Translations under genes and position numbers: made by a program | Assembly: GCA_000818945.1 (NCBI GenBank) | Contig: KN805390.1 | Span: 62,473-93,341 of the forward strand | Length of the DNA: 30,869 bases | Origin: Schizochytrium sp. CCTCC M209059 | Taxonomy: Eukaryota > Sar > Bigyra > Thraustochytrida > Thraustochytriidae | Direction of reading: 5' to 3' | Part shown: one piece after another, positions 6,986 through 14,076 of the stretch | How the letters are laid out: each line of letters opens with the position of its first letter | Numbering within the stretch: the stretch's first letter is position 1 | Notes under the pieces: model-generated | Databases searched by the model: none | The model's input: only the letters and a program-made list of their open reading frames with translations | What the model was told of the DNA's origin: nothing

Positions 6986-9900
6986 CTAAGGCGCGCTATG
7001 ATGAGTATGAGAGCATGGCGTGCTTGAACCCGAGTGATGCGAAGATTGCGGTGTACTGTTTCCAGAATGGCTTGAAGACGCGGTGGGTGACCGACGAGTA
7101 TAGTTGCGGCGCCGAACAATGTCATCCTCATGCCACTGCCGCCAACAAGTCTTGGTCTGGCTTGTTGAGGTTTTTAGCCTGACGTGGAGGGTAACATTAC
7201 AGAAACTACAACGCTTTCGGGATCCTTCGCCACACACCACGCATCGTTTCTGGTTGCACCCTACCTCTGGATGAGAATTCCCGCTGAGACGAAGTGTCTT
7301 CACACTGTTCGTATTCGCGCTTTGAATGACGTCACGCTTTCCATTCGAAATTCTCAGCTTGGCATGTTCGTCATTTGTGAGCCTCCTTGTGGTGACATGG
7401 CCATTATTCTCCTGTTCCGGCCGTCCCAACGCCGTTGCATTGCCAATGACATGTTCGTTTGAAAGGCCCCGCTTGAGCCCACTCGCTTTGGCGAGAAGGC
7501 CCAGCGTAACCTGCTGCACAAAATCGCTGACCTGGCAGCTCCTTGAGCAATCTTGTTGGAATTTTTTCAAACTCTGCCATTCGCCACCGAGTTTGTTCGA
7601 TGTAATAATGATCCGCCACACGATCAGCGCATTGATCAGCACGTCGGTAACCATGCCAATTACCACCTTAGTCTCCCAATTGGTTTTCAAAGCGCGAGTG
7701 TCAAAGCGCTCTGAGTAATCATCAAGGCCATCCACCCCCTGCTTTGAGGCGCTGTAGTAATACTGCACCAATGAGCGTGTTAGCCGGACAGGGACGAAAA
7801 TCCCACTTGACTTAAGACGCGAGTGATAGGCGCTCCAAAGAGGAAGTCGGGAGGCGAGAAGCTTCCGATCTTCCTCTGTGTAAGCGCAAGGAATGGCCGA
7901 CGATGATAAGGCAGGAGAGGCAGCGTAAGCCCAGTCGATGAACCGGCGCTCCACCTCCTCAAACGCTTGAAGCCACTTCTGGCGAGTTTGAAGAGGGGAT
8001 CGAATAAGGACCACGTAGTTAATTGTCCTTGTGGTTCCGACGCAAAACACCACATATTCAGAATCGTAAATGGCCGCCTGGTGAAGGAGTTGACCACGAT
8101 ACTCGGTTGGGACGGCCTCGAACCATTTTGTGGAACCCACATTGCAGTAGAAATATGGCCCGTGTCTCCTGGAAATCTTAGTTGGACGATCTTGGGTGCG
8201 TGGCGAGACTTTCGTCTTAATTTCTAATGGTGCCACGATGCGAGCAGCACGGTTTGTCTCACCAGGTGGGCGAATGACGATGATATTGTCAGCGCTCACT
8301 CCGAGACCCGGTCTTCCCTTCTTTTGGACTAAGCCAATTTCAAACACAGCATCCACGAACTTTTTCTTGCGTAGTTGGCGAGTAATTCCCGACTCATTGA
8401 TGATCCCAATCGCCATTGCCCGGTTTGCCTTACTTCCGTCTGGTTTTTTGGCATGGAACCACCCGGCACATAGCATCCTGCTCAGCGCACTCGAGGTCAG
8501 GACCTGGGGGGGCTTTGTGCGCGTAGGGTCCTCGTACAGAAAAGGCCTACATCGAGCGTCCTCCTTTGCAATTTGCTGAGCTGACGTACCTGTGATAAGA
8601 AGCATCTTGAGCATAAACCAATCTGCACAGCGTTGGCCCGCTGTTAATGGGACAACCGATGCGGAAATGTGCGCTTCCACGTCCTTGCGTTCAGGGGAAG
8701 GGGCCTCAATTATTCTCCGCATTGCATCCGTCATAGGCTCGTTGGGCAGAGGCTCCATGTCCTCGGAGTGCGAGGGGTTGGTCGTTCTGTTTCGATCGGA
8801 TTGTGAAGCATCGCATACTTCGTCGTCACAATGTGCCACGCATGCACCAGCATCTTCAGGGTTCTCTTCGCCTTCACAGACCTCACTATTGCTTTCGTAT
8901 TCTTCGTCCTCGTAGTCATCGCCGTCAAGAGCAATTTCGCCATCATCGAGACAAGTCTCTGCAACACTCGAAGTCTCCATGTCGTTCTCAGAATCAGCTG
9001 TCACTATCGGTGTTGGACGGCGAGATTTTGGAGCAGGATAAAACAGCCATGTCTGCGCAATGCTTTCAAGAACGCGACCGGAGGACTCAAAGACGAACGT
9101 GTTTTTAAAAGCGTCCTCCATGTCAGATGGTAGCATTGAAACAAAGCGATGGATGCGTGATCGCTTGGCGTCACCATACTCGCGAACAGCATAAGCATGA
9201 GCAATGACCTTTGATCGACCAGAGCCACGCGTCAGACTCTTACTTGCAGCAAAAATCTCGCTACCAAGTTTGGGAGCATCGTCGACAAGGAATTTTGGAT
9301 GGATGTTGAGATTTGACGTCGCCCACCCACGGTTTACGTACTTGGCTCGGGTATCCTTCTGAGCAGTGTGCGATAGAAATGGATTCCCCTGATGTCGCTC
9401 TTTATCGTTGACCACAATAAGGTCAAATCCGAGCCTTGCACAGAGCTTGTATAGCTCTTCCGAAGGATAACCTCGATCAAGGCAAACCTGTACTCCAGCA
9501 ACATCCCCGCCAGCAGCATCCTTGATGCGTTGCAAAATCTTTTCAAGGACCTGAGCCTGGTTGTACTGGCGATCATAGAGCTGGCTAAACAGCTTCACAC
9601 GAAATATAGCGTCTGCACTTGCATCGGAGCCGGCGCCGTTCTGATGGCGCTTGCGCGGACGGTACGTGTTCACCGGGTTACTCGCGGAAACAGTTCCACG
9701 ATTTCTGTCATCGATAGTGACTCGAAGGTTCTTGTTAGCAAACAATCGTAGCGTGATTTCAGCAAGCTTCTCCTCAAGAGAATGCATCTTCGCTGCATTG
9801 TCCGTCTCATCCAGATGACTCGAAGCGTTTGCCGATGCTTGCGGTGGGAATCCTCGAAAGTGCTTCTGCAGAGTGTTGAATCGCGTCAAGTCTAAGAGTA

Positions 9901-11071
9901 CGTCCGTACCGGCATATCCCTTCATCGTCATAAAAGTTGAAAGAAGCTCGAAAGAGTTTTTCTTGGTCGCCTTGGTATATCCCATGGTCCAGAAGAGCTG
10001 GGCAAGGAAGGCAAGAAACTCCCATTCATGACTTTCAGCTTTCCCCGCCATGAGTAGGCTTTGGCACATCGAGTTAAGGAGATGATGCTTGCCGTCAGCA
10101 CCAAGAATTGTGAGAAAAAGGCTCGTTTCGTCCCAAGGCTCGGCTTTGTTCTTTTCACGACACACACTGTCGAGAGTGTCAAGGATCGAGTCAACATGGT
10201 GCTTGGCCATGACATCCACGCCGCAGAGTCTCGCAGCTTCATCCCGCGAAACAAGCTTCAAAGGTTCTTGGTGGAGCTTCATCCACTTTTGGCGAAAGCT
10301 TGTTCCGGTTGCTGCCTGCATTGGCGCTGTTGCTGACGAGATTGGCGCGTTCGAGACCGTCACAGCTGGTGCAGATGCAGCTACGCAATTCGAAGCAGAG
10401 GTCGACGATGAACAAGACGCGGTACGGGATGGACCACTCTGGAAGTTGGTGTCGCATACCGTGCTTGAGGTGTTCGAAGACGATGGCCCATCGACGGCAG
10501 AGTCTGTTCGACGTTTCTTGTTCATTCTACAATCCTTGTGATTTGAACGTTTGTGACCAAATTCGTTGCACGCATTGCACCTCACGGCTTCCATCGATCC
10601 TTCAGGTTCTCCGTTGCGTCGCGTTGCCTGCGCTTGGCCAGGTTGCGTTCCCTCGGCCAGGTTGCGATGGTTAGAGTGATGGTTAGATCGCAGGTTCCAC
10701 GAAGATGTCGTGTTCGCAGCTCGTGCTGAGCGTGGTGCTTGCTGCGCCGGCGGGCTAGGCCACTCGGCCTCGTTCACCAGCGCAAGCGACCTGCTAGAAG
10801 GCCTGTACGCAGCCGCGGGCTTGGGTACGCGCCCTGAATAGCCCGCAAACTGAGCGTCGAGCAGGGCAGCAGGCAAAGCGACTTTGCCATCTCCGAAAAA
10901 AGGTAAACTAACTGTCGCACAACCTTGGGCCGATTTCGTGTGGCACCTTGGGCAAGACTGAGCAACCAGACACAGTGTCATCTCCAAAAGCGAAGACGTG
11001 AATGGGCTAGAGACTCTAGAAACGGGCAGAATCAGGGTACTTAATGTCACCCTTAATCCACAATACAACAT
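6986..11071 (-). CDS. piggyBac-type transposase with an inserted YqaJ/lambda-exonuclease-like nuclease domain
   Basis: A 1361-aa intronless ORF. Residues 165-181 form a CCHC-like knuckle (CNAC...H...C). Residues about 345-410 match the piggyBac N-terminal helical region (EFLAFLAQLFWTMGY...RFNTLQKHFRGF). Catalytic candidates are D454/D455 (RVTIDDRNRG), D532 (VCLDRGYPSEEL) and D1114 in QGVDGLDDYSERF, the piggyBac GVDxxD motif. A C-terminal finger uses C1277, C1280, C1288, C1291, H1296, C1309 and H1314. Between D532 and D1114 lie an acidic linker (about 690-775) and a nuclease domain (about 812-1050) with all YqaJ/lambda exo hallmarks: ITGTSA, G889-x3-E893, D928 in GVSADN, E950-I-K952 and Q994. 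The expected activities are cut-and-paste transposition plus 5'-3' exonuclease or resection. The first Met lies only 68 bp from the element end, so Met31 (10981) may be the true start. The known piggyBac insertion domain sits at this same position but is about 100 residues long. Confidence 0.85.
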   Translation of the reverse strand: MLYCGLRVTLSTLILPVSRVSSPFTSSLLEMTLCLVAQSCPRCHTKSAQGCATVSLPFFGDGKVALPAALLDAQFAGYSGRVPKPAAAYRPSSRSLALVNEAEWPSPPAQQAPRSARAANTTSSWNLRSNHHSNHRNLAEGTQPGQAQATRRNGEPEGSMEAVRCNACNEFGHKRSNHKDCRMNKKRRTDSAVDGPSSSNTSSTVCDTNFQSGPSRTASCSSSTSASNCVAASAPAVTVSNAPISSATAPMQAATGTSFRQKWMKLHQEPLKLVSRDEAARLCGVDVMAKHHVDSILDTLDSVCREKNKAEPWDETSLFLTILGADGKHHLLNSMCQSLLMAGKAESHEWEFLAFLAQLFWTMGYTKATKKNSFELLSTFMTMKGYAGTDVLLDLTRFNTLQKHFRGFPPQASANASSHLDETDNAAKMHSLEEKLAEITLRLFANKNLRVTIDDRNRGTVSASNPVNTYRPRKRHQNGAGSDASADAIFRVKLFSQLYDRQYNQAQVLEKILQRIKDAAGGDVAGVQVCLDRGYPSEELYKLCARLGFDLIVVNDKERHQGNPFLSHTAQKDTRAKYVNRGWATSNLNIHPKFLVDDAPKLGSEIFAASKSLTRGSGRSKVIAHAYAVREYGDAKRSRIHRFVSMLPSDMEDAFKNTFVFESSGRVLESIAQTWLFYPAPKSRRPTPIVTADSENDMETSSVAETCLDDGEIALDGDDYEDEEYESNSEVCEGEENPEDAGACVAHCDDEVCDASQSDRNRTTNPSHSEDMEPLPNEPMTDAMRRIIEAPSPERKDVEAHISASVVPLTAGQRCADWFMLKMLLITGTSAQQIAKEDARCRPFLYEDPTRTKPPQVLTSSALSRMLCAGWFHAKKPDGSKANRAMAIGIINESGITRQLRKKKFVDAVFEIGLVQKKGRPGLGVSADNIIVIRPPGETNRAARIVAPLEIKTKVSPRTQDRPTKISRRHGPYFYCNVGSTKWFEAVPTEYRGQLLHQAAIYDSEYVVFCVGTTRTINYVVLIRSPLQTRQKWLQAFEEVERRFIDWAYAASPALSSSAIPCAYTEEDRKLLASRLPLWSAYHSRLKSSGIFVPVRLTRSLVQYYYSASKQGVDGLDDYSERFDTRALKTNWETKVVIGMVTDVLINALIVWRIIITSNKLGGEWQSLKKFQQDCSRSCQVSDFVQQVTLGLLAKASGLKRGLSNEHVIGNATALGRPEQENNGHVTTRRLTNDEHAKLRISNGKRDVIQSANTNSVKTLRLSGNSHPEVGCNQKRCVVCGEGSRKRCSFCNVTLHVRLKTSTSQTKTCWRQWHEDDIVRRRNYTRRSPTASSSHSGNSTPQSSHHSGSSTPCSHTHHSAP
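7922..8638 (-). other. YqaJ-like PD-(D/E)XK nuclease domain inside the transposase
   Basis: Residues about 812-1050 of the transposase ORF. The order of motifs follows lambda exonuclease and YqaJ: an opening W-x-L...ITGTSA segment, then G-x3-E (E893), a catalytic Asp in a SPDG-like SADN (D928), the ExK pair in PLEIKTK (E950, K952) and the downstream Gln helix RGQLLHQAAIY (Q994). The final strand reads EYVVFCVG. Spacing (E893 to D928 is 35, against 34 in lambda exo) supports a functional site. No conserved residue appears lost. Confidence 0.8.
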
Positions 11072-11100
11072 TCTTTTTTAGATGCACCACCTTCCAAAGG

Positions 11101-11139
11101 TTCTAAAGTGGATTATAATCCACATTAGAAATCATCGGG
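11101..11139 (-). repeat. Right terminal inverted repeat with subterminal hairpin
   Basis: TCATCGGG (11132-11139) complements the left terminus. Just inside it, 11101-11130 is an inverted repeat with 15-bp arms and one mismatch (arm TTCTAAAGTGGATTA). Its centre reads TTATAA, which could also serve as a TATA box for the transposase gene reading leftward. A further half-copy, AATCCACAATA (11055-11065), overlaps the first codons of the ORF. Confidence 0.82.
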
Positions 11140-11143
11140 ATAT
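11140..11143 (+). repeat. ATAT target-site duplication, right
   Basis: Matches the ATAT at 6565-6568 outside the left terminus. See the left copy for the ambiguity caused by its self-complementarity. Confidence 0.6.
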
Positions 11144-11334
11144 ATTTTCATTGTCATGACGGCACCGTGGGATGCGACAAGTAGATGGATAGTCACGCGA
11201 GCGCGCGCGCGACAAATGTACACGTACCTACGCCACTGCCCGCCCGTGGCCTTCGCCATGGTTGGCGCATGCCTTGCTTACTTTCTTGCCTTGCCTTGCC
11301 TTGCCTTGCCTTGCCTTGCCTTGCCTTGCCTTGC

Positions 11335-11381
<47 letters not shown>

Positions 11382-11823
11382 TCTTGCTTAGCTATCGTCC
11401 CTTCTTCATCCGTCACATCATACATTCAACGTGTGAGCTGCTGCTGGCAAAAATCAATTCATTCACCTCGCGCTCCGCAAGAAGCGAGAGACGCGCGCGC
11501 AAGGGGCGCGTGCAGAGGAGCACCCGTGCGACGGGGGAGGCAGCTCCGGGCGTGCGAGCGAGCGAGCAGCCCTTCACAAAAGCCTGCGAGCGCTGGCACG
11601 TCCTGGGCCAGTCGCGCAGCCATCTGCCGCGGCCGGGAGTGGCGTGGGTGGCCGCGCCTCGCCTCGCGGAGACGTTCTGCCCCGAGCGCGCGCGCGCGCG
11701 CGAGCGAGCGAGCACGAGCGGGAGAGGGGACGAGGGCCCGGGTACGCGACGTGGGCAAGAGACAGCTAGCCAGCTCGCGAAGCGAAGCGAGGTGTCGATC
11801 AGATCAAAAAGGGAGCGAGCGCC
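11144..11823. other. Upstream region of the SmD3 gene
   Basis: No gene is supported. The region begins at the transposon edge, contains the CCTTG/CTTG compound array, then becomes GC-rich and CpG-rich with a CG-dinucleotide run near 11689-11703 (GCGCGCGCGCGCG). It probably holds the SmD3 promoter and 5' leader. A 5' leader intron ending near TTGCTTAG (about 11390) is possible. Confidence 0.5.
11285..11390 (+). repeat. Compound (TTGCC)n-(CTTG)n microsatellite
   Basis: About eleven TTGCC pentamers pass directly into about ten CTTG tetramers and then CTTTCTTGCTTAG. This gives a pyrimidine-biased strand about 435-540 bp upstream of the SmD3 start codon. Confidence 0.9.
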
Positions 11824-12177
11824 ATGTCGGCTGATCAGAAGCTCTCGGTGCCAATTCGGCTCCTGCTCGAGGGCATCGGGCACCCGGTGACGGTGGAAAT
11901 GAAAAATGGCGAGTCGTACAGGGGTCAGCTCGTAGAAGCAGAGACGACCATGAACTTGCAGCTCTCCGGTGCCACACACACGGCGCGCAATGGCCAGCGC
12001 AGGAAACTCGAGCACGCTTATTTGCGGGGTACAAGCGTCAAGTTCATTGTCTTGCCGGATTTTCTTCGAGAAGCCACCATCTTCAAGTCAGTAGGCACGA
12101 TGAAGGCCAAACACGACCGTGACCAAGCCATCAAGGAGAAACGTAAGCAACAATCCAGACCCAAGAATCGCAATTAG
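11824..12177 (+). CDS. SNRPD3: Small nuclear ribonucleoprotein SmD3
   Basis: A 117-aa Sm protein, one of seven that form the ring around the U-rich Sm site of spliceosomal snRNAs in the nucleus. The Sm1 motif spans about 19-49 (GHPVTVEMKNGESYRGQL...EAETTMNLQL, with N28-G29 and M43-N44). The Sm2 motif is AYLRGTSVKFIVLPD (R68-G69, L77-P78). The opening VPIRLLLEGIGHPVT, the EAE-x2-MN sequence and the LE-x2-Y-x-RG sequence favour SmD3 over SmD1 or SmB. Residues after about 92 are Lys/Arg-rich (KEKRKQQSRPKNRN). They lack the Arg-Gly repeats seen in animal SmD3 tails, the usual sites of symmetric arginine dimethylation. The start at 11824 gives the family's normal N-terminus, and the gene is intronless. 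The assignment to the Sm family is certain, and the D3 subtype is very likely. Confidence 0.93.
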   Translation: MSADQKLSVPIRLLLEGIGHPVTVEMKNGESYRGQLVEAETTMNLQLSGATHTARNGQRRKLEHAYLRGTSVKFIVLPDFLREATIFKSVGTMKAKHDRDQAIKEKRKQQSRPKNRN

Positions 12178-12933
12178 CCGCGCAGATCAGTTGCGTGCGT
12201 TGTACAATTTCATCTTTCCGCATGGGCGATGTTTGTTTTGTTTATTCTCCTTTTTTTGGCCTTCTTCTCCTTAGAAGTCTACCGTTTATCTCTCTTCCCC
12301 TCGCCTACGGCAATGCACATTTGCGAACGTCGTTGCTTAGAGCTATGACACACTCGCGATTCGTCTTCACCGCTCGCCATTTCGTAGAAAAAGAAACGAT
12401 TTATTGCTCTCTTTGCTCCTTTCTGATGCACAGACTACTCCGACGATGATTCTATGCGTTTGACTGGCCAAACATCCTCTGGATGGTTTCTGAAGAAGGT
12501 GAACAAGAAGAAGAAAAAGAAGAAGACAAGGTTGATTATTTCCCCGATATCGGGTGAACCTTAATCCCACCTTATTCTCATCGTTCTCCCCCCATATATC
12601 CTTTAATATATTTAAGGTACCCTCCTGACCGGAGAAACCCCTTCCGGTCGGACAAGCTCGCCATTCCAAAACCGAGGCTTTCCTTTCGTCTCGCGCCCCG
12701 TTTCTCCTCGGACGCAAAGAAAGCCGAGGCCCACCTGGCAACGCGCCTTCTCAAGACCTCGCTCTTCGATTTCTTCTCCCTGCCTGCCGGCCTCAAGGCG
12801 CCGCGGAGGAAGCTCCCTGAGTACTCCGCGCGAGTGCGTAACGTAACCCAGCGCAAGAGAAAAGGGCGCTGCGCTGCGCTCCCCGCACTGCACTGCCCTG
12901 CACTGCACACGCCACGAGCGAGCCCGCCCGCCC
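12178..12933. other. 3' flank of SmD3 up to the assembly gap
   Basis: No gene is supported. A purine-rich GAAGAA run lies near 12493-12526, a 12-bp palindrome CCCGATATCGGG at 12543-12554 and an AT-rich patch near 12593-12616. The DNA then becomes strongly GC-rich up to the gap. ORFs that run into the gap are artefacts of the undetermined bases. Confidence 0.5.
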
Positions 12934-13325
12934 NNNNNNNNNNNNNNNNNNNNNNNNNNNNNNNNNNNNNNNNNNNNNNNNNNNNNNNNNNNNNNNNNNN
13001 NNNNNNNNNNNNNNNNNNNNNNNNNNNNNNNNNNNNNNNNNNNNNNNNNNNNNNNNNNNNNNNNNNNNNNNNNNNNNNNNNNNNNNNNNNNNNNNNNNNN
13101 NNNNNNNNNNNNNNNNNNNNNNNNNNNNNNNNNNNNNNNNNNNNNNNNNNNNNNNNNNNNNNNNNNNNNNNNNNNNNNNNNNNNNNNNNNNNNNNNNNNN
13201 NNNNNNNNNNNNNNNNNNNNNNNNNNNNNNNNNNNNNNNNNNNNNNNNNNNNNNNNNNNNNNNNNNNNNNNNNNNNNNNNNNNNNNNNNNNNNNNNNNNN
13301 NNNNNNNNNNNNNNNNNNNNNNNNN
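12934..13325. other. Assembly gap (392 undetermined bases)
   Basis: A run of N. Both edges are very GC-rich (GAGCCCGCCCGCCC before, CCCCCCGCCGCGGAGGGCGG after), which probably caused the gap. The cytochrome b5 promoter or leader may be partly lost in it. Confidence 0.99.
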
Positions 13326-13455
13326 GCCCCCCGCCGCGGAGGGCGGCGCCGAGGCTGACTCGAGCAGGGACTGACGACGGGGGAACTCGTACGCACGCAC
13401 GCACGCAGACAGAGAAAAGTACAGCCGCAGTTCTCAGCACTCCACTTTAGTCAAG

Positions 13456-13855
13456 ATGGGCAACGTTTCCAAGGATGAGCTGGCCAAGCACAACAAGGCC
13501 GACGACTGCTGGATCGCCATCAGCGACCACGTCTACGATGTAAGTGCACGCACAAGCAGAACCTCCTCGAGCGAGCGAGCAAGCAAGGCGACCCAGCACG
13601 CTTGCGAGTGAAAGCGCAAACGTAGTGTAGGACCCACCCACCCCCCCGACGAACAATGGCGGACTGACATCGCATCGCATCGCATCGCATCGCATCGCAT
13701 CGCAGGTGACCAACTTCCTCAACGACCACCCTGGTGGCAAGAAGGCCATCCTCATGTACGCCGGCAAGGACGCCACCGCCGAGTTTGAGATGCTCCACAA
13801 GCCTGAGGTTCTCACCAAGTACGCCAAGGACCTCAAGGTTGGCCCTCTCGCGTAA
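13456..13855 (+). CDS. Cytochrome b5 domain protein (two exons)
   Basis: Exon 1 is 13456-13539 and exon 2 is 13706-13855. They are joined in phase 0 to give a 77-aa protein that is essentially one cytochrome b5 heme-binding domain. It starts MGNVSKDELAKHNKADDCW and continues IAISDHVYDVTNFLNDHPGG. Heme ligands are expected to be H36 (HPGG) and H59 (FEMLHKP). Their 23-residue spacing and the sequence AGKDAT-x-F resemble the b5 domain of flavocytochrome b2. There is no C-terminal membrane anchor and no fused reductase, so it should be a soluble electron carrier; the partner is unknown. G2 is present, but position 6 is Lys, so myristoylation is not expected. Upstream sequence is partly in the gap. 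The stop codon lies 221 bp from the convergent 3' end of the deubiquitinase gene. Confidence 0.92.
13540..13705 (+). other. GT-AG intron of the cytochrome b5 gene
   Basis: A 166-nt intron with donor GAT|GTAAGT and acceptor CGCAG|GTG. A branch-point-like CTGAC lies at 13663-13667. Seven CATCG pentamers (13668-13702) follow it immediately, then CAG. Removing the intron restores the invariant b5 core (VYD-VTNFLNDHPGG), which fixes both boundaries. Confidence 0.93.
13668..13702 (+). repeat. (CATCG)7 array at the intron 3' splice site
   Basis: Seven perfect CATCG units fill the whole interval between the putative branch point and the acceptor CAG, in the place usually held by a pyrimidine tract. 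The unit contains no AG, so no premature acceptor arises. Confidence 0.92.
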
Positions 13856-14076
13856 GCGCGCACCATGTCAAATCACTTGAGCGCAGCAGCTAGCTCTAGC
13901 TTGCTAGTCAGCTCGCTGGAACGCTGACCGCCTCAGGTGGCTCGCTCGAGCCGCCTCGTTAGCCAACAGCAGTGTCATGTCGAGCCTTTCCAAATAATAA
14001 TAACAATGGCTCTCTTTCAATTTTATACTCGTTACATATGAACAAGCACCTCCGCGACGTCACACACTCACTCGCG

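Larger units (their letters stand above)
6569..11139 (-). mobile_element. piggyBac-type DNA transposon encoding a transposase-exonuclease fusion
   Basis: A 4571-bp element with termini CCCGATGA (6569-6576) and TCATCGGG (11132-11139), flanked by ATAT on both sides. Palindromes with a shared core sit just inside both ends. It contains one long minus-strand ORF whose product has the piggyBac transposase layout plus an inserted YqaJ-type nuclease. The left 417 bp (6569-6985) are non-coding and AT-rich. The right end leaves only 68 bp before the first possible start codon. The ORF and both ends are intact, so recent insertion and autonomy are plausible. It landed about 95 bp beyond the stop of the repeat gene ending at 6473 and broke no gene I can identify. 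The family assignment rests on protein motifs, and the boundaries rest on the matching ends. Confidence 0.82.

Noticed and set aside
12543..12554. CCCGATATCGGG palindrome as a remnant of the transposon ends
   Set aside because: It shares only CCCGAT with the terminus, lacks the GA and subterminal core that follow, and has no ATAT flanks in the right place. It is probably chance.
12578..13440. Several ORFs of 170-270 aa spanning the undetermined bases
   Set aside because: Most of their length is N. The flanking residues are low-complexity products of GC-rich DNA.
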